Shown here one piece after another: positions 1 through 7,553 of a DNA stretch of 24,102 nucleotides (the stretch's first letter is position 1; each line of letters begins with the position of its first letter). Origin of the DNA: a virus; IMG/VR virus record IMGVR_UViG_3300023244_000074, positions 1 through 24,102 of that record; one strand, given 5' to 3'. Under the pieces are notes generated by a model that did not search any database, was not told the DNA's origin, and saw nothing but the letters and a program-made list of their open reading frames with translations. A program made the position numbers and the translations under genes.

Positions 1-290
1 TAAGCGGCACGTTTACGCCCGGTGTTTTGCCAGTTCTTGCCGATATCAAGGCCGAATTGCCAGAGTTGATTGCCCCGCTGATGCTAGATATTGTGGTGTC
101 AGACTTTGAGCCAGGCGCGATCCAAAAGGTAGGAGGAGTAAGTCAGCCACTCCCAAAATTGGCATTTGTACTGATTGGATTACCCGTTGAGCGGTTTGGC
201 GAGCTTGCCGGGGTTATGGAAAAGTATTCTGGCGACGACCACGCTGTCGTTGAAACCAGCCTCAGTGGAGGTGAAAGGGATGGCAATTGA
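1..290 (+). CDS. C-terminal part of an unrecognised protein (5' end outside window)
   Basis: The reading frame is open from base 3 to the TGA at 288-290, with no stop between the window edge and the first possible start (a TTG at 27). It is therefore probably the last 95 or so residues of a longer gene rather than a small gene of its own. The visible part mixes hydrophobic stretches (for example LAFVLIGLP) with acidic ones. I recognise no domain, catalytic motif or membrane segment. Its stop overlaps the start of the next gene by 11 bases, so the two are probably translated together. Position before the terminase would suit a small terminase or a late accessory gene, but nothing in the residues supports either. 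Function unknown. Confidence 0.55.
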   Translation, partial: SGTFTPGVLPVLADIKAELPELIAPLMLDIVVSDFEPGAIQKVGGVSQPLPKLAFVLIGLPVERFGELAGVMEKYSGDDHAVVETSLSGGERDGN

Positions 291-885
291 TAATTCCTCA
301 TTAACCACGAAGCTGGCAATCCGGAAGTATATGTTAGACAAGTGGAGTCAAGAGCCTATACGTGTTCTTGACTGCTGCGCTGGGAAGCGGGAGATATGGA
401 CCGCCCTGCAAAAAGATTATGATGTCAAGGAGTATCTAGCCGCAGATGTTAAGGCCACTCGCGGCAACCTTCGCGTTGACAGCCGTCGGCTGGTTGCTGA
501 CAAGGACGTTTGCTCTCGGTTTGACGTGATAGACGTTGACACGTATGGATCTCCGTGGACTCATTGGGAAAGCATCATCAAAAACTGCGGGCAAGACGTT
601 ACTGTGTTTCTGACCATGGGGCGCAGTGGGGGCCAGAAGGCAGTAGACGGAGCTGCCCTGGAAATGCTAGGGCTGAATGGCCTTGATGTACCAAATGGCA
701 TTAGGTGGAGGTTGGCTGATCTGTGCGTAAGTTATTGTTTGACAAAGTGTTACGATTACGGTATAATACTAAAAGAAGCCGTAGAGACAAGATCACCGGG
801 TAGCGGTGGCGCAAACTACTACGGCATACGCTTGAGGAGGCGGAAAAATGGGAGTAATCTACCAACCAAAGGGAGCGGCCCTTGA
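280..885 (+). CDS. Small class I SAM-dependent methyltransferase-like protein (Trm1-like motif)
   Basis: 201 residues. The frame is open further upstream, but the ATG at 280 has GGAGGTG at 266-272 in front of it and overlaps the previous stop in the coupled style, so it is preferred. Residues 29-35 (VLDCCAG) look like the SAM-binding motif I of Rossmann methyltransferases. Residues 55-57 (ADV) fit the acidic end of strand 2. Residues 85-92 (DVDTYGSP) closely resemble the D-x-D-P-[FY]-G-S-P motif IV of Trm1-type tRNA guanine-N2 methyltransferases, with Thr in place of the usual Pro. At 201 residues it is far shorter than Trm1 and shows no RNA-binding extension, so the substrate (tRNA, DNA base or protein) cannot be named. 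The last 38 bases overlap the radical-SAM gene, suggesting coupled expression. Family assignment is moderately sure; activity is inference. Confidence 0.7.
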   Translation: MAIDNSSLTTKLAIRKYMLDKWSQEPIRVLDCCAGKREIWTALQKDYDVKEYLAADVKATRGNLRVDSRRLVADKDVCSRFDVIDVDTYGSPWTHWESIIKNCGQDVTVFLTMGRSGGQKAVDGAALEMLGLNGLDVPNGIRWRLADLCVSYCLTKCYDYGIILKEAVETRSPGSGGANYYGIRLRRRKNGSNLPTKGSGP

Positions 886-1612
886 GTATGGAGACTGGGC
901 ATGCAATCTGTTCCGTGGGTGTTCGCACGGTTGCAAATACTGCTATGCGCCGAGTGTTCTTAGGCTAAAGCGTGACGCTTTTTTGATGTCGGAGCCGAGG
1001 GCAAACATACTAGATAACCTCCAGAAGGAGTTGGGCAAGGGCGTTGGTGGCGACGCTCCAGTCTTCTTTTGCTTCACGTCTGACCCATATCAACCAAGGG
1101 AGGAGCAAGATCGAATCACGAGAAGGGCGCTTGACATGGTAACTGCTGGGAACATGGTCACGCCTGGGCGTGGAGTGATAGTCCTCACCAAAAACGGGAA
1201 CTTGGCCGCTCGCGATTTTGATTTGATTTCCAGAAACCCAGAAAGCGCATTTGGCGTTTCGTTGTGCTGGATGGACGATGGCAAGCGGGAAGAATGGGAA
1301 CCATTTGCCGGGTCGGTAGCGGATCGGATTAAATCGCTGGAATTGGCCAGATCAATGGGAATCAAAACGTGGGTCAGTGTAGAGCCTGTAATCGATGCCA
1401 GTGAGGGGCTGTCTGTAGTTACAGCCCTATGTGGGAAGGTAGACACAATCAAAATAGGAAAGCTAAACCACAACCGCGCAATTGAGGATATAACAGATTG
1501 GCCAGACTTCCGGGAAAAATGTGTCAGCCTTTGCAAATCTTTCGGGCAGGCGTACTATATCAAGCACGATTTGCGGGTTGCGGAGAGCAAGGCAACCCTT
1601 GAATCAGGATAG
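848..1612 (+). CDS. Radical SAM protein, spore-photoproduct-lyase (SPL/SplB-like) family
   Basis: 254 residues; ATG at 848 with a perfect AGGAGG at 835-840, seven bases upstream. Residues 20-34 read NLFRGCSHGCKYCYA, the C-x3-C-x2-C motif (Cys25, Cys29, Cys32) that binds the 4Fe-4S cluster of radical SAM enzymes. The Gly-Cys-x-His-Gly-Cys context is typical of the SPL-like subgroup. FTSDPYQPRE (near residue 77) and WVSVEPVID (near residue 175) fit conserved parts of that barrel. Classical SPL repairs the spore photoproduct in DNA by abstracting hydrogen with a 5'-deoxyadenosyl radical. Homologues outside spore formers have mostly unproven substrates, so repair is not claimed here. The gene overlaps the upstream methyltransferase-like gene by 38 bases and ends one base before the terminase start, so it belongs to the packaging operon. 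DNA or RNA modification, or repair of packaged DNA, are possible roles. Confidence 0.85.
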   Translation: MGVIYQPKGAALEYGDWACNLFRGCSHGCKYCYAPSVLRLKRDAFLMSEPRANILDNLQKELGKGVGGDAPVFFCFTSDPYQPREEQDRITRRALDMVTAGNMVTPGRGVIVLTKNGNLAARDFDLISRNPESAFGVSLCWMDDGKREEWEPFAGSVADRIKSLELARSMGIKTWVSVEPVIDASEGLSVVTALCGKVDTIKIGKLNHNRAIEDITDWPDFREKCVSLCKSFGQAYYIKHDLRVAESKATLESG

Positions 1613-1613
1613 C

Positions 1614-2903
1614 GTGACCCCAGACCAAAGCGCCAAAATCAAAGCAACGGTTGTGGCACTGGCCCCATTTGCAGAGGCTAGACGCCTTGGCTATATCCCG
1701 CAAGAGCCAACACGCAAGCAGCTAGAGTTTTTGGCGCTGAATGGAATCGAGGCGTTCTATGGCGGAGCGGCCGGCGGAGGCAAATCGAGCGCCCTGCTCA
1801 TGGCTGCCCTGATGTACGTCCATGTGCCGGGTTACTCCGCTCTGTTGCTCAGGAGAACATACCCGGACCTGAACCAAGCGGGCGCCCTAATCCCACGGTC
1901 TCAAGAGTGGCTTGGCCCCACGAATGCGAGATGGAACGGGTCTGACAAGCGCTGGACGTTCCCCAGCGGCGCCACTTTAGCCTTTGGGCACATGGCAAAC
2001 GCCAACGATATGTACAACTATCAGGGGTCAGAGCTTCAATTCGTGGGGTTTGACGAGCTAACCCAGTTCCCGGAAGAATGTTACAGGTACTTATTCTCAC
2101 GAACCAGGCGACTTGAGGGCGTAAATGTACCCATCCGGATACGATCCGCCAGCAACCCGGGCGGCATTGGACATAAGTGGGTAAGGGCGGCTATGGTTGA
2201 CAATCAGGATACGCCATTTGTGGTGGCCAAGATCGCAGATAACCCGTACCTTGACCAGGCCGAATACCTCGAATCGCTCAGTAGGCTTGACCATATCACC
2301 CGGGCCCAGCTTCAAGACGGGGATTGGAGCGTCCACGGTACGGGGGGCATGTTCAACCGCACATGGTTTGAGATTGTCGAGGACATACCCCGCGAAGCCA
2401 AGGTTGTCAGGTATTGGGACTTGGCCGCAACGCCAGAGAAAAACGGGAATGACCCCGACTGGACCGCTGGCGCTTTGGTTGGATTGCTCGACGGGGTATG
2501 GTACATTGCCGACATGCGCCACGTTAGAGAAACCCCGCTCGGCGTAGAAAAATTAGTAAAAGCTACCGCCACCCTTGACACGAGAGCCGTTAGCGTGTAT
2601 ATTGAACAGGAGCCTGGTAGTGCGGGCGCACATGCAATTGATCTTTACAGGCGCCGCATACTGCCAGGCTACGCGGTAAAAAGCGATAGACCAACAGGCC
2701 CGAAGGACGTTAGGGCCAAACCAGTTAGCGCGGCCGCCGAGGCTGGAAACGTCAAGCTGATTCGCGGCCCGTGGATACCGGACTTCTTAGACGAGGCGGA
2801 GAGTTTTGGATTACCGGGGATGCACGACGATCAAATTGACGCGGTTTCTGGCGCGTTCAAATCCCTATCCGAGCCGCCCAAAAAGTGTTTTGTTGTCACG
2901 TAG
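1614..2903 (+). CDS. terL: Terminase large subunit (ATPase and nuclease)
   Basis: 429 residues from a GTG at 1614, one base after the preceding stop, with AGGA at 1606-1609. An upstream GTG (1521) lies inside the radical-SAM gene and would add residues unlike a terminase, so it is rejected. The protein cuts concatemeric phage DNA and drives it into the prohead through the portal. The N-terminal ATPase has a Walker A motif GGAAGGGKS (residues 50-58) and a Walker B region VGFDEL (Asp147, catalytic Glu148). The C-terminal RuvC-like nuclease shows the expected acidic residues: RYWDLA (Asp269), VYIEQE (Glu331) and MHDDQIDA (Asp405, Asp406). Length and domain order are normal for the family. No small subunit is recognisable in the window; it may lie upstream. 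Confidence 0.96.
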   Translation: MTPDQSAKIKATVVALAPFAEARRLGYIPQEPTRKQLEFLALNGIEAFYGGAAGGGKSSALLMAALMYVHVPGYSALLLRRTYPDLNQAGALIPRSQEWLGPTNARWNGSDKRWTFPSGATLAFGHMANANDMYNYQGSELQFVGFDELTQFPEECYRYLFSRTRRLEGVNVPIRIRSASNPGGIGHKWVRAAMVDNQDTPFVVAKIADNPYLDQAEYLESLSRLDHITRAQLQDGDWSVHGTGGMFNRTWFEIVEDIPREAKVVRYWDLAATPEKNGNDPDWTAGALVGLLDGVWYIADMRHVRETPLGVEKLVKATATLDTRAVSVYIEQEPGSAGAHAIDLYRRRILPGYAVKSDRPTGPKDVRAKPVSAAAEAGNVKLIRGPWIPDFLDEAESFGLPGMHDDQIDAVSGAFKSLSEPPKKCFVVT

Positions 2904-2922
2904 TTTCTTTGGATGACAATTT

Positions 2923-5028
2923 ATGTTTGATCGCCTCTGGGGCCTGATTACAGGCCGGGAGGGGCGAGAAGCCGCAATCAAGGACGCAACAAATAACGCA
3001 GTACAAGCCGCCCTGGGCAGGGTGGTTCAAAGTTTAGACGCTGGCCAACTGAATATATTCGGCGCTGGCCACAGCTACAAGACCATTCCCGCTGGCAAGG
3101 TCGCGTCATACTTCAACCGATGGCCCTATGCCGCATCCACAGCTATCGCCGACGCGGTAAGCGCCCTTGACTTTAGCGTACAAACTAAGTCGGGCGACGT
3201 GTGGGCAGATGCCCCAGACCATCCACTAGCGACTGTCCTTGCCAGACCAAACCCCCATATGTCAACCCGCATGATGCTCCGGTACCTTGCCCTTGATTGG
3301 TATTTCTTGGGCGAGCATTACTGGCATGTGCGATTCAACGGAATGCAGGAACCCGCTGAACTCTGGCCGTTGTTCGGCTCGGTAGAACCTATACCAGACC
3401 CGGAGCTATTTATCCGAGGTTACAAACAGGTATCGCAGACCGAGCGCGGCCAGAAGATTACCTATTACGAGCCCGACGAAGTTGTCCGCTTTGTCATGCC
3501 CACGTTTCACGACGCTATCAATGGGGCGTCTGACCTTGAAGCCGCCGCCTCGTCTGTCCAGGTTGACGATAAGATTGTTGAAGCCCAGTGGCGAGCGTTC
3601 CGGCAAGGCATCTTTTCCAGTGGCGTGTTATCCATGGGCGAGGAAGACCCCCAGCTTCGCAAGGAATTGTTGGGTGAGTTCAACTCAGCGCACCGTGGCG
3701 CCCGCGAAGCAGGCAACGCCATTGGCATTGGTACTGACATGAGTTGGACCCCGACAAGCAAGACGCCGCGCGAGATGGACTTTTCAGCTTCGGCCACGCA
3801 CGTTAGGGACGAGATAACAGGCGTGTCCCGTGTACCCGATATCGCTATGGGCATTACCCGCGATGTCCAGAACAGGGCAACCGCCGAAGCGTCCGAGTAT
3901 GTCTTTGCCAAGTGGAACATCCTACCCAAAGCAAAGATGATCGAGGACCAGTTACGCAATGACATGGCCCGGAGATACTACGGTGATGATGTCCGCGTTG
4001 TAGTGGCGTCACCCGTTCCTGCTGATGCTGAATCACAACGCGCAGATGACAAGCTGGCCCTTGAGCAACGTATCCAAAGCGTCAACGAGATTAGGGCACA
4101 GCGCGGCCTTGATGATGTGCCTTGGGGCGACGAGCCGCTTGTCCAGGCTAACCTTATCCCGATATCAGACGCGGGTAAAGCCGCCGCTGGCGCTGGCAGT
4201 CAAGCACTCGCCATAAACCAGGAAGTAACCCCAAGCGGCTATAGCGCAGCCGAGCGCCGCGAGATCATGGCGAAGTACGAAAGCGCCCAGGTGCCGTTCT
4301 TGAAACAGTACACAAAGACTTGGGTGCGCATCTTTAGGTCCATTGAAGAACAGTTCATGCCGGAGTTTGACAAGAGCCAGGACCGCCAGGACATGCCCGA
4401 TGGCATTGTCACACAGGACGCCGATGACGCGGTAGTGAGTGTCCTAAATGAGAACACGCTTGCAAACCACATGGCCCGCGAAACCAAAGGCGACAACGTG
4501 CGTGGCTTGGTTATCGGTGGTCAGACTGATGGCGAGATTGCCGGGATACCAGGGCGCGGATCGTGGAGTTCAAAGTCGAGTGAACTTATGGCCGCAGCCG
4601 CCGAGTTCGGCCCCGCACACTATGCCGGAATAGCCAGCACAACGCGCAAGCAGGTTGAGGAAGTCATAGCCAGGGCAATCGCCAAGCGCAAGACGTGGGG
4701 CGAGATGCGCGACATGGTAGAGGATTCATTCTCACACATGACCGCTGGCCGGGCTGGAAACATTGCCACAACCGAGACCACAAAGCTATTCAACGCGGGC
4801 GCCCAGGCGTTCCGCAGCGAGTTTGATGTACCGTTCAAACAATGGATCGCGTCATACGTCAACACGCGCCCAACACACGCCGCCGCTGATGGCCAGGTCA
4901 GACGCAATGGCGACCCATACCGCGTTGGCCAAGACAGTATGCAATATCCAGGCGGCGGGATGCTGGCCGAAGAGAACTGCAATTGCAACTGCTATTCTGT
5001 TGGCGTACCGACAAAGGCAGGAACCTAA
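2923..5028 (+). CDS. Portal protein fused to a Mu gpF-like head morphogenesis domain
   Basis: 701 residues, well above the roughly 400 of a stand-alone HK97-type portal. Residues 1 to about 420 are portal-like: HPLATVLARPNPHMS near residue 100, then a Trp/Tyr-rich stretch (WYFLGEHYWHVRF), and the helical region that lines the DNA channel. The portal is a dodecamer at one capsid vertex, used for packaging and ejection. From about residue 560 the protein matches Mu gpF-like minor head proteins: AGRAGNIATTETTKLFNAG (about 606-625), THAAADGQV, and a Cys-rich end ENCNCNCY (about 683-690) where the family normally has NCRC. That domain is usually a separate gene just downstream of the portal. The frame is continuous with no internal stop. 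The ATG at 2923 has only a weak site (GGA at 2911-2913). Portal call very sure; exact domain boundary approximate. Confidence 0.93.
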   Translation: MFDRLWGLITGREGREAAIKDATNNAVQAALGRVVQSLDAGQLNIFGAGHSYKTIPAGKVASYFNRWPYAASTAIADAVSALDFSVQTKSGDVWADAPDHPLATVLARPNPHMSTRMMLRYLALDWYFLGEHYWHVRFNGMQEPAELWPLFGSVEPIPDPELFIRGYKQVSQTERGQKITYYEPDEVVRFVMPTFHDAINGASDLEAAASSVQVDDKIVEAQWRAFRQGIFSSGVLSMGEEDPQLRKELLGEFNSAHRGAREAGNAIGIGTDMSWTPTSKTPREMDFSASATHVRDEITGVSRVPDIAMGITRDVQNRATAEASEYVFAKWNILPKAKMIEDQLRNDMARRYYGDDVRVVVASPVPADAESQRADDKLALEQRIQSVNEIRAQRGLDDVPWGDEPLVQANLIPISDAGKAAAGAGSQALAINQEVTPSGYSAAERREIMAKYESAQVPFLKQYTKTWVRIFRSIEEQFMPEFDKSQDRQDMPDGIVTQDADDAVVSVLNENTLANHMARETKGDNVRGLVIGGQTDGEIAGIPGRGSWSSKSSELMAAAAEFGPAHYAGIASTTRKQVEEVIARAIAKRKTWGEMRDMVEDSFSHMTAGRAGNIATTETTKLFNAGAQAFRSEFDVPFKQWIASYVNTRPTHAAADGQVRRNGDPYRVGQDSMQYPGGGMLAEENCNCNCYSVGVPTKAGT

Positions 5029-5042
5029 CGGAGAATTGTAAC

Positions 5043-6110
5043 ATGGAAACTAACGAACTTGTAAAACTTGAGTCAACCTTTGAGCTTGCCGCCCCGCCAA
5101 CGGAAGATGCAAACGGCGATGTTACGTTCTGGGCGATTGGTTTGGACAAGAGCAAGACTCCAAACAGGCGCGGCTTGGTGTTTGATTGGAAGTCGCCAGC
5201 GGATATTGACATCACGGCCTTCCTCAAGAATCCCGTCATGCCATATGCGCACGACAGCGGTTCGGTTCCCATTGGCCGTTGGGAAAAGGTGCAAGTCACA
5301 AAGAGCCAGGTCAAACTGTTTGGCAGAATCCCAGGTGGCGACGATTACCCCGACCTGGCGCCCATTCGCGCCCGTGTTCGGGATGGATACCTCAAGGCAG
5401 TGTCAATAGGCTTCTACATCCGCGAGGCCGAAGAGGTCGCTATCAAGGGCGCTGATTATGCCCTGAAGGTGTTGGCGCTTGAACTTCTCGAATGCTCAGT
5501 TTGCACCATTGGCGCACATGCCGGGGCTGTGATTCAGTCTGACGCGATAGGCAATGGCGACCCCAAGCGGTTTGATGCCCCCGAAGATATCAAGTGGAAT
5601 ACTCAGACCTTTGCCGACGTCAAGCAGGGCGGCACAAAGGAGATGGTCTATTCGCTTGACGGTATTGCGCTTGACCCGGAGACGCCCGCAACTGTTGCCA
5701 AAAGCGCAACGGTTCAAGTGGACACGCCAGAAGAACCAGCCCCAGACACACAGGCCGCCGCAATTGATAGCCTCAAGGACTCCATATCAGCCCTTACGGA
5801 TACTGTCAAGGCGCTGTCAGATAAGATTGATGCAGAACCAGAGCCCGAAGCGCAAGCAGTGATTGAACCCGACGGCCAAACGCCCGACCCGGAAGATACC
5901 GAGCCCGCGAAGCCAGACGGTGAACTTGCTGCGCCCCCGGTAGTTCCTACGGAGGCAGAGCTAAAGGCCACGGCTGAAAAGGTGTATCAGGACTGGGCCA
6001 TACAAAACCCGGACCGGATCGCCGAGTTTGACGCACTCGCAAAGCGTCTAGCACAAGCGCGAGTTGATTCACAAATCGAAGCAAACCTCAGACGAAGAAA
6101 GAGCAGGTAA
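5043..6110 (+). CDS. Prohead protease (HK97 gp4-like serine protease) with scaffold-like C-terminal tail
   Basis: 355 residues from the ATG at 5043, with ACGGAGA at 5028-5034; the open frame continues upstream into the portal gene but without a better start. It cleaves head proteins inside the prohead so that the shell can mature. The catalytic triad is visible by motif: YAHDSG (His70), LKAVSIGF (Ser121) and LELLECSV (Glu150), at spacings close to HK97 gp4. The protease domain ends near residue 165. The rest is unusual: a short coiled-coil-like segment (about 241-263, DSLKDSISALTDTV), a Pro/Glu/Asp-rich linker (about 264-300) and a charged helical end. This tail probably acts as internal scaffold, as in fused protease-scaffold proteins. 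It lies between portal and capsid genes, the usual place. Confidence 0.93.
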   Translation: METNELVKLESTFELAAPPTEDANGDVTFWAIGLDKSKTPNRRGLVFDWKSPADIDITAFLKNPVMPYAHDSGSVPIGRWEKVQVTKSQVKLFGRIPGGDDYPDLAPIRARVRDGYLKAVSIGFYIREAEEVAIKGADYALKVLALELLECSVCTIGAHAGAVIQSDAIGNGDPKRFDAPEDIKWNTQTFADVKQGGTKEMVYSLDGIALDPETPATVAKSATVQVDTPEEPAPDTQAAAIDSLKDSISALTDTVKALSDKIDAEPEPEAQAVIEPDGQTPDPEDTEPAKPDGELAAPPVVPTEAELKATAEKVYQDWAIQNPDRIAEFDALAKRLAQARVDSQIEANLRRRKSR

Positions 6111-6112
6111 TC

Positions 6113-7288
6113 ATGGAAAAGACCAAAGAAGAATTGGCCTTGGAGAAGGAAGCCGAGGCGAATACCGCCGCGTTGATCGCAAACCCCAAGACCGCAGAGT
6201 TCTTGGCGCAGTTTGCATCAGCCGAACTTATGACCCGTCTTGATGCACACGCCGCGACCATCGTCGCCAACGCCCGCGAGGCGCTTGACACGCGGGAAGC
6301 CGCAGCCGCATCACTCGCCGGGTCCGCCGACACTGGCAAGCGCGAACTGACGCACCCGGAACTGAATGAGTACCTCAGATGTTCGTTCTTGGCCCAGAAC
6401 AAGCGGCCCTATAAGATTAGGGACGACTTCGCCAAAGAAGGCGTTGTAGAGCAGACCTTGACCGAAACCGTGGGGTCCGCCGGTGGCGTTGCTGTGCCTG
6501 ACGCCTTTGACGCCATGGTCACCAAGCGCAACGTGGAACCCAGCGTTATCTGGCCCATGTTGACCGTCCGCCCGACATCTTCTGACGCTGTGAAGAGTTG
6601 GGAAGTCTTGACTTATGTCACCGCCAACACCGGAACAGATGCTAAGTCACAGTCCGCAACAAGCTCAGACGAGGTGGCCGTCACGGAGCCGACGTTTGGC
6701 GAAATCAGTTGGTCACTCCATCCCCAAGACGCGAGAGTTCCGATCCACCTCAACCTGCTTGACGACGCCGAGACTGACGTTGTTCAGCTTTGCGTTGACC
6801 TGGTTGCGGAATCATTCCTGCACAACCGCGAAACCTACCCGCTGACTGGTAACGGCGCCACCCGACCCTTGGGTTTGCTGAATGCCGCCACGGGTCTGAC
6901 AAGTTCCGCCGTAACCTCAATCACTACAGCCAACGTGATTGACTTTGTGGCCACGTTGCCGCAGAGATGGCGTGCTGGTTATCAGCCCGCGTTGGTGTCT
7001 GGTAGCGAGTTGCACTTCAAGATTGGCTTGGCGTTCGCCAAGGATATCAGGTCCGCCCAATACTTGATGAACATGATGCCCGTATTCAAAGAAGCCGGGA
7101 ACATGCCCGTTGGTAAACTTTTGATTGGCGACTTCTCAAAGTACATCGTCTATCAAAACCGTTTGATGCGTATGGTTCAGGGTGTTGCCCCCGAGCGTTG
7201 GTGCCTGGAGCTTGTCTTCCAGGAACGCTGGGACGGCCAGGCCCCGCTGACTGATGCTTTCCGCATCGGCCTCGTGACCACGTACTAA
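6113..7288 (+). CDS. Major capsid protein (HK97 fold)
   Basis: 391 residues; ATG at 6113, two bases after the protease stop, with GCAGG at 6102-6106. It forms the icosahedral shell. Residues 1 to about 90 are Ala/Glu-rich and predicted helical, like the HK97 delta domain that acts as scaffold and is removed by the protease. The body starts near VVEQTLTETVGSAGGVAVP (about 107-125), the usual N-arm and start of the P-domain. A typical HK97-family run follows: TGNGATRPLGLLN (about 245-257), and later a conserved beta segment ending in APLTDAFRIGLV. The N-terminal cleavage point cannot be placed exactly, but somewhere between residues 75 and 110 is likely. The gene is followed by a GC-rich hairpin. 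Confidence 0.95.
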   Translation: MEKTKEELALEKEAEANTAALIANPKTAEFLAQFASAELMTRLDAHAATIVANAREALDTREAAAASLAGSADTGKRELTHPELNEYLRCSFLAQNKRPYKIRDDFAKEGVVEQTLTETVGSAGGVAVPDAFDAMVTKRNVEPSVIWPMLTVRPTSSDAVKSWEVLTYVTANTGTDAKSQSATSSDEVAVTEPTFGEISWSLHPQDARVPIHLNLLDDAETDVVQLCVDLVAESFLHNRETYPLTGNGATRPLGLLNAATGLTSSAVTSITTANVIDFVATLPQRWRAGYQPALVSGSELHFKIGLAFAKDIRSAQYLMNMMPVFKEAGNMPVGKLLIGDFSKYIVYQNRLMRMVQGVAPERWCLELVFQERWDGQAPLTDAFRIGLVTTY

Positions 7289-7299
7289 GCTGTTTTCAT

Positions 7300-7324
7300 G
7301 GGGGGCGTCCTCGTGGCGCTCCCC
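7300..7324 (+). other. GC-rich hairpin just after the capsid gene
   Basis: GGGGGGCG (7300-7307) can pair with CGCTCCCC (7317-7324) over eight base pairs, including one G-U pair, around a nine-base loop. No T-run follows on either strand, so it is not a standard intrinsic terminator. It begins 12 bases after the capsid stop and ends three bases before the AAGGAG (7327-7332) of the next gene. A role in protecting the capsid message end, or in damping translation of the next gene, is possible. Structure is read by eye. Confidence 0.45.
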
Positions 7325-7337
7325 TCAAGGAGTTGAG

Positions 7338-7550
7338 ATGCCCTTTGTAAGATTCGTCAAGCGTGAAACCGTGAGGCATACCCCATACGGAGTCGGGACT
7401 ATTGTTGACATAGACGAGTCAATGGTTAAGCAGCTTGAGTTGCTTGGTTATCAGCGCAACGACCCGATCATTGAGCGGGTAGAGAAGCCAGCCGTAAACA
7501 ACATGATTCCCGATATGTTGGGCGGACAAACAGTATTGATTAGGAACTAG
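7338..7550 (+). CDS. Small hypothetical protein following the capsid gene
   Basis: 70 residues; ATG at 7338 with a strong AAGGAG at 7327-7332, so translation is well supported. The first half reads like a small beta-rich fold (HTPYGVGTIVDIDE), followed by a helix (MVKQLELLGYQ) and a hydrophilic end. Short proteins with a GVGTIVDI-like opening and a LELLGY helix are common right after capsid genes in siphoviruses, where they are usually annotated as hypothetical or head-associated. I see no catalytic motif, signal peptide or membrane segment. It is the last gene before the sugar-modification island and is separated from it by only three bases. A head-decoration or accessory role is a guess from position only. 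Confidence 0.7.
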   Translation: MPFVRFVKRETVRHTPYGVGTIVDIDESMVKQLELLGYQRNDPIIERVEKPAVNNMIPDMLGGQTVLIRN

Positions 7551-7553
7551 CTG

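Noticed and set aside
175-279. Longer N-terminus for the methyltransferase-like protein
   Set aside because: The extra 35 residues lie within the preceding gene in another frame, and the ATG at 280 has its own strong ribosome binding site.
1521-1613. Earlier GTG start for the terminase
   Set aside because: It would place 31 residues inside the radical-SAM gene, in a stretch unlike terminases, without a ribosome binding site. The GTG at 1614 is cleaner.
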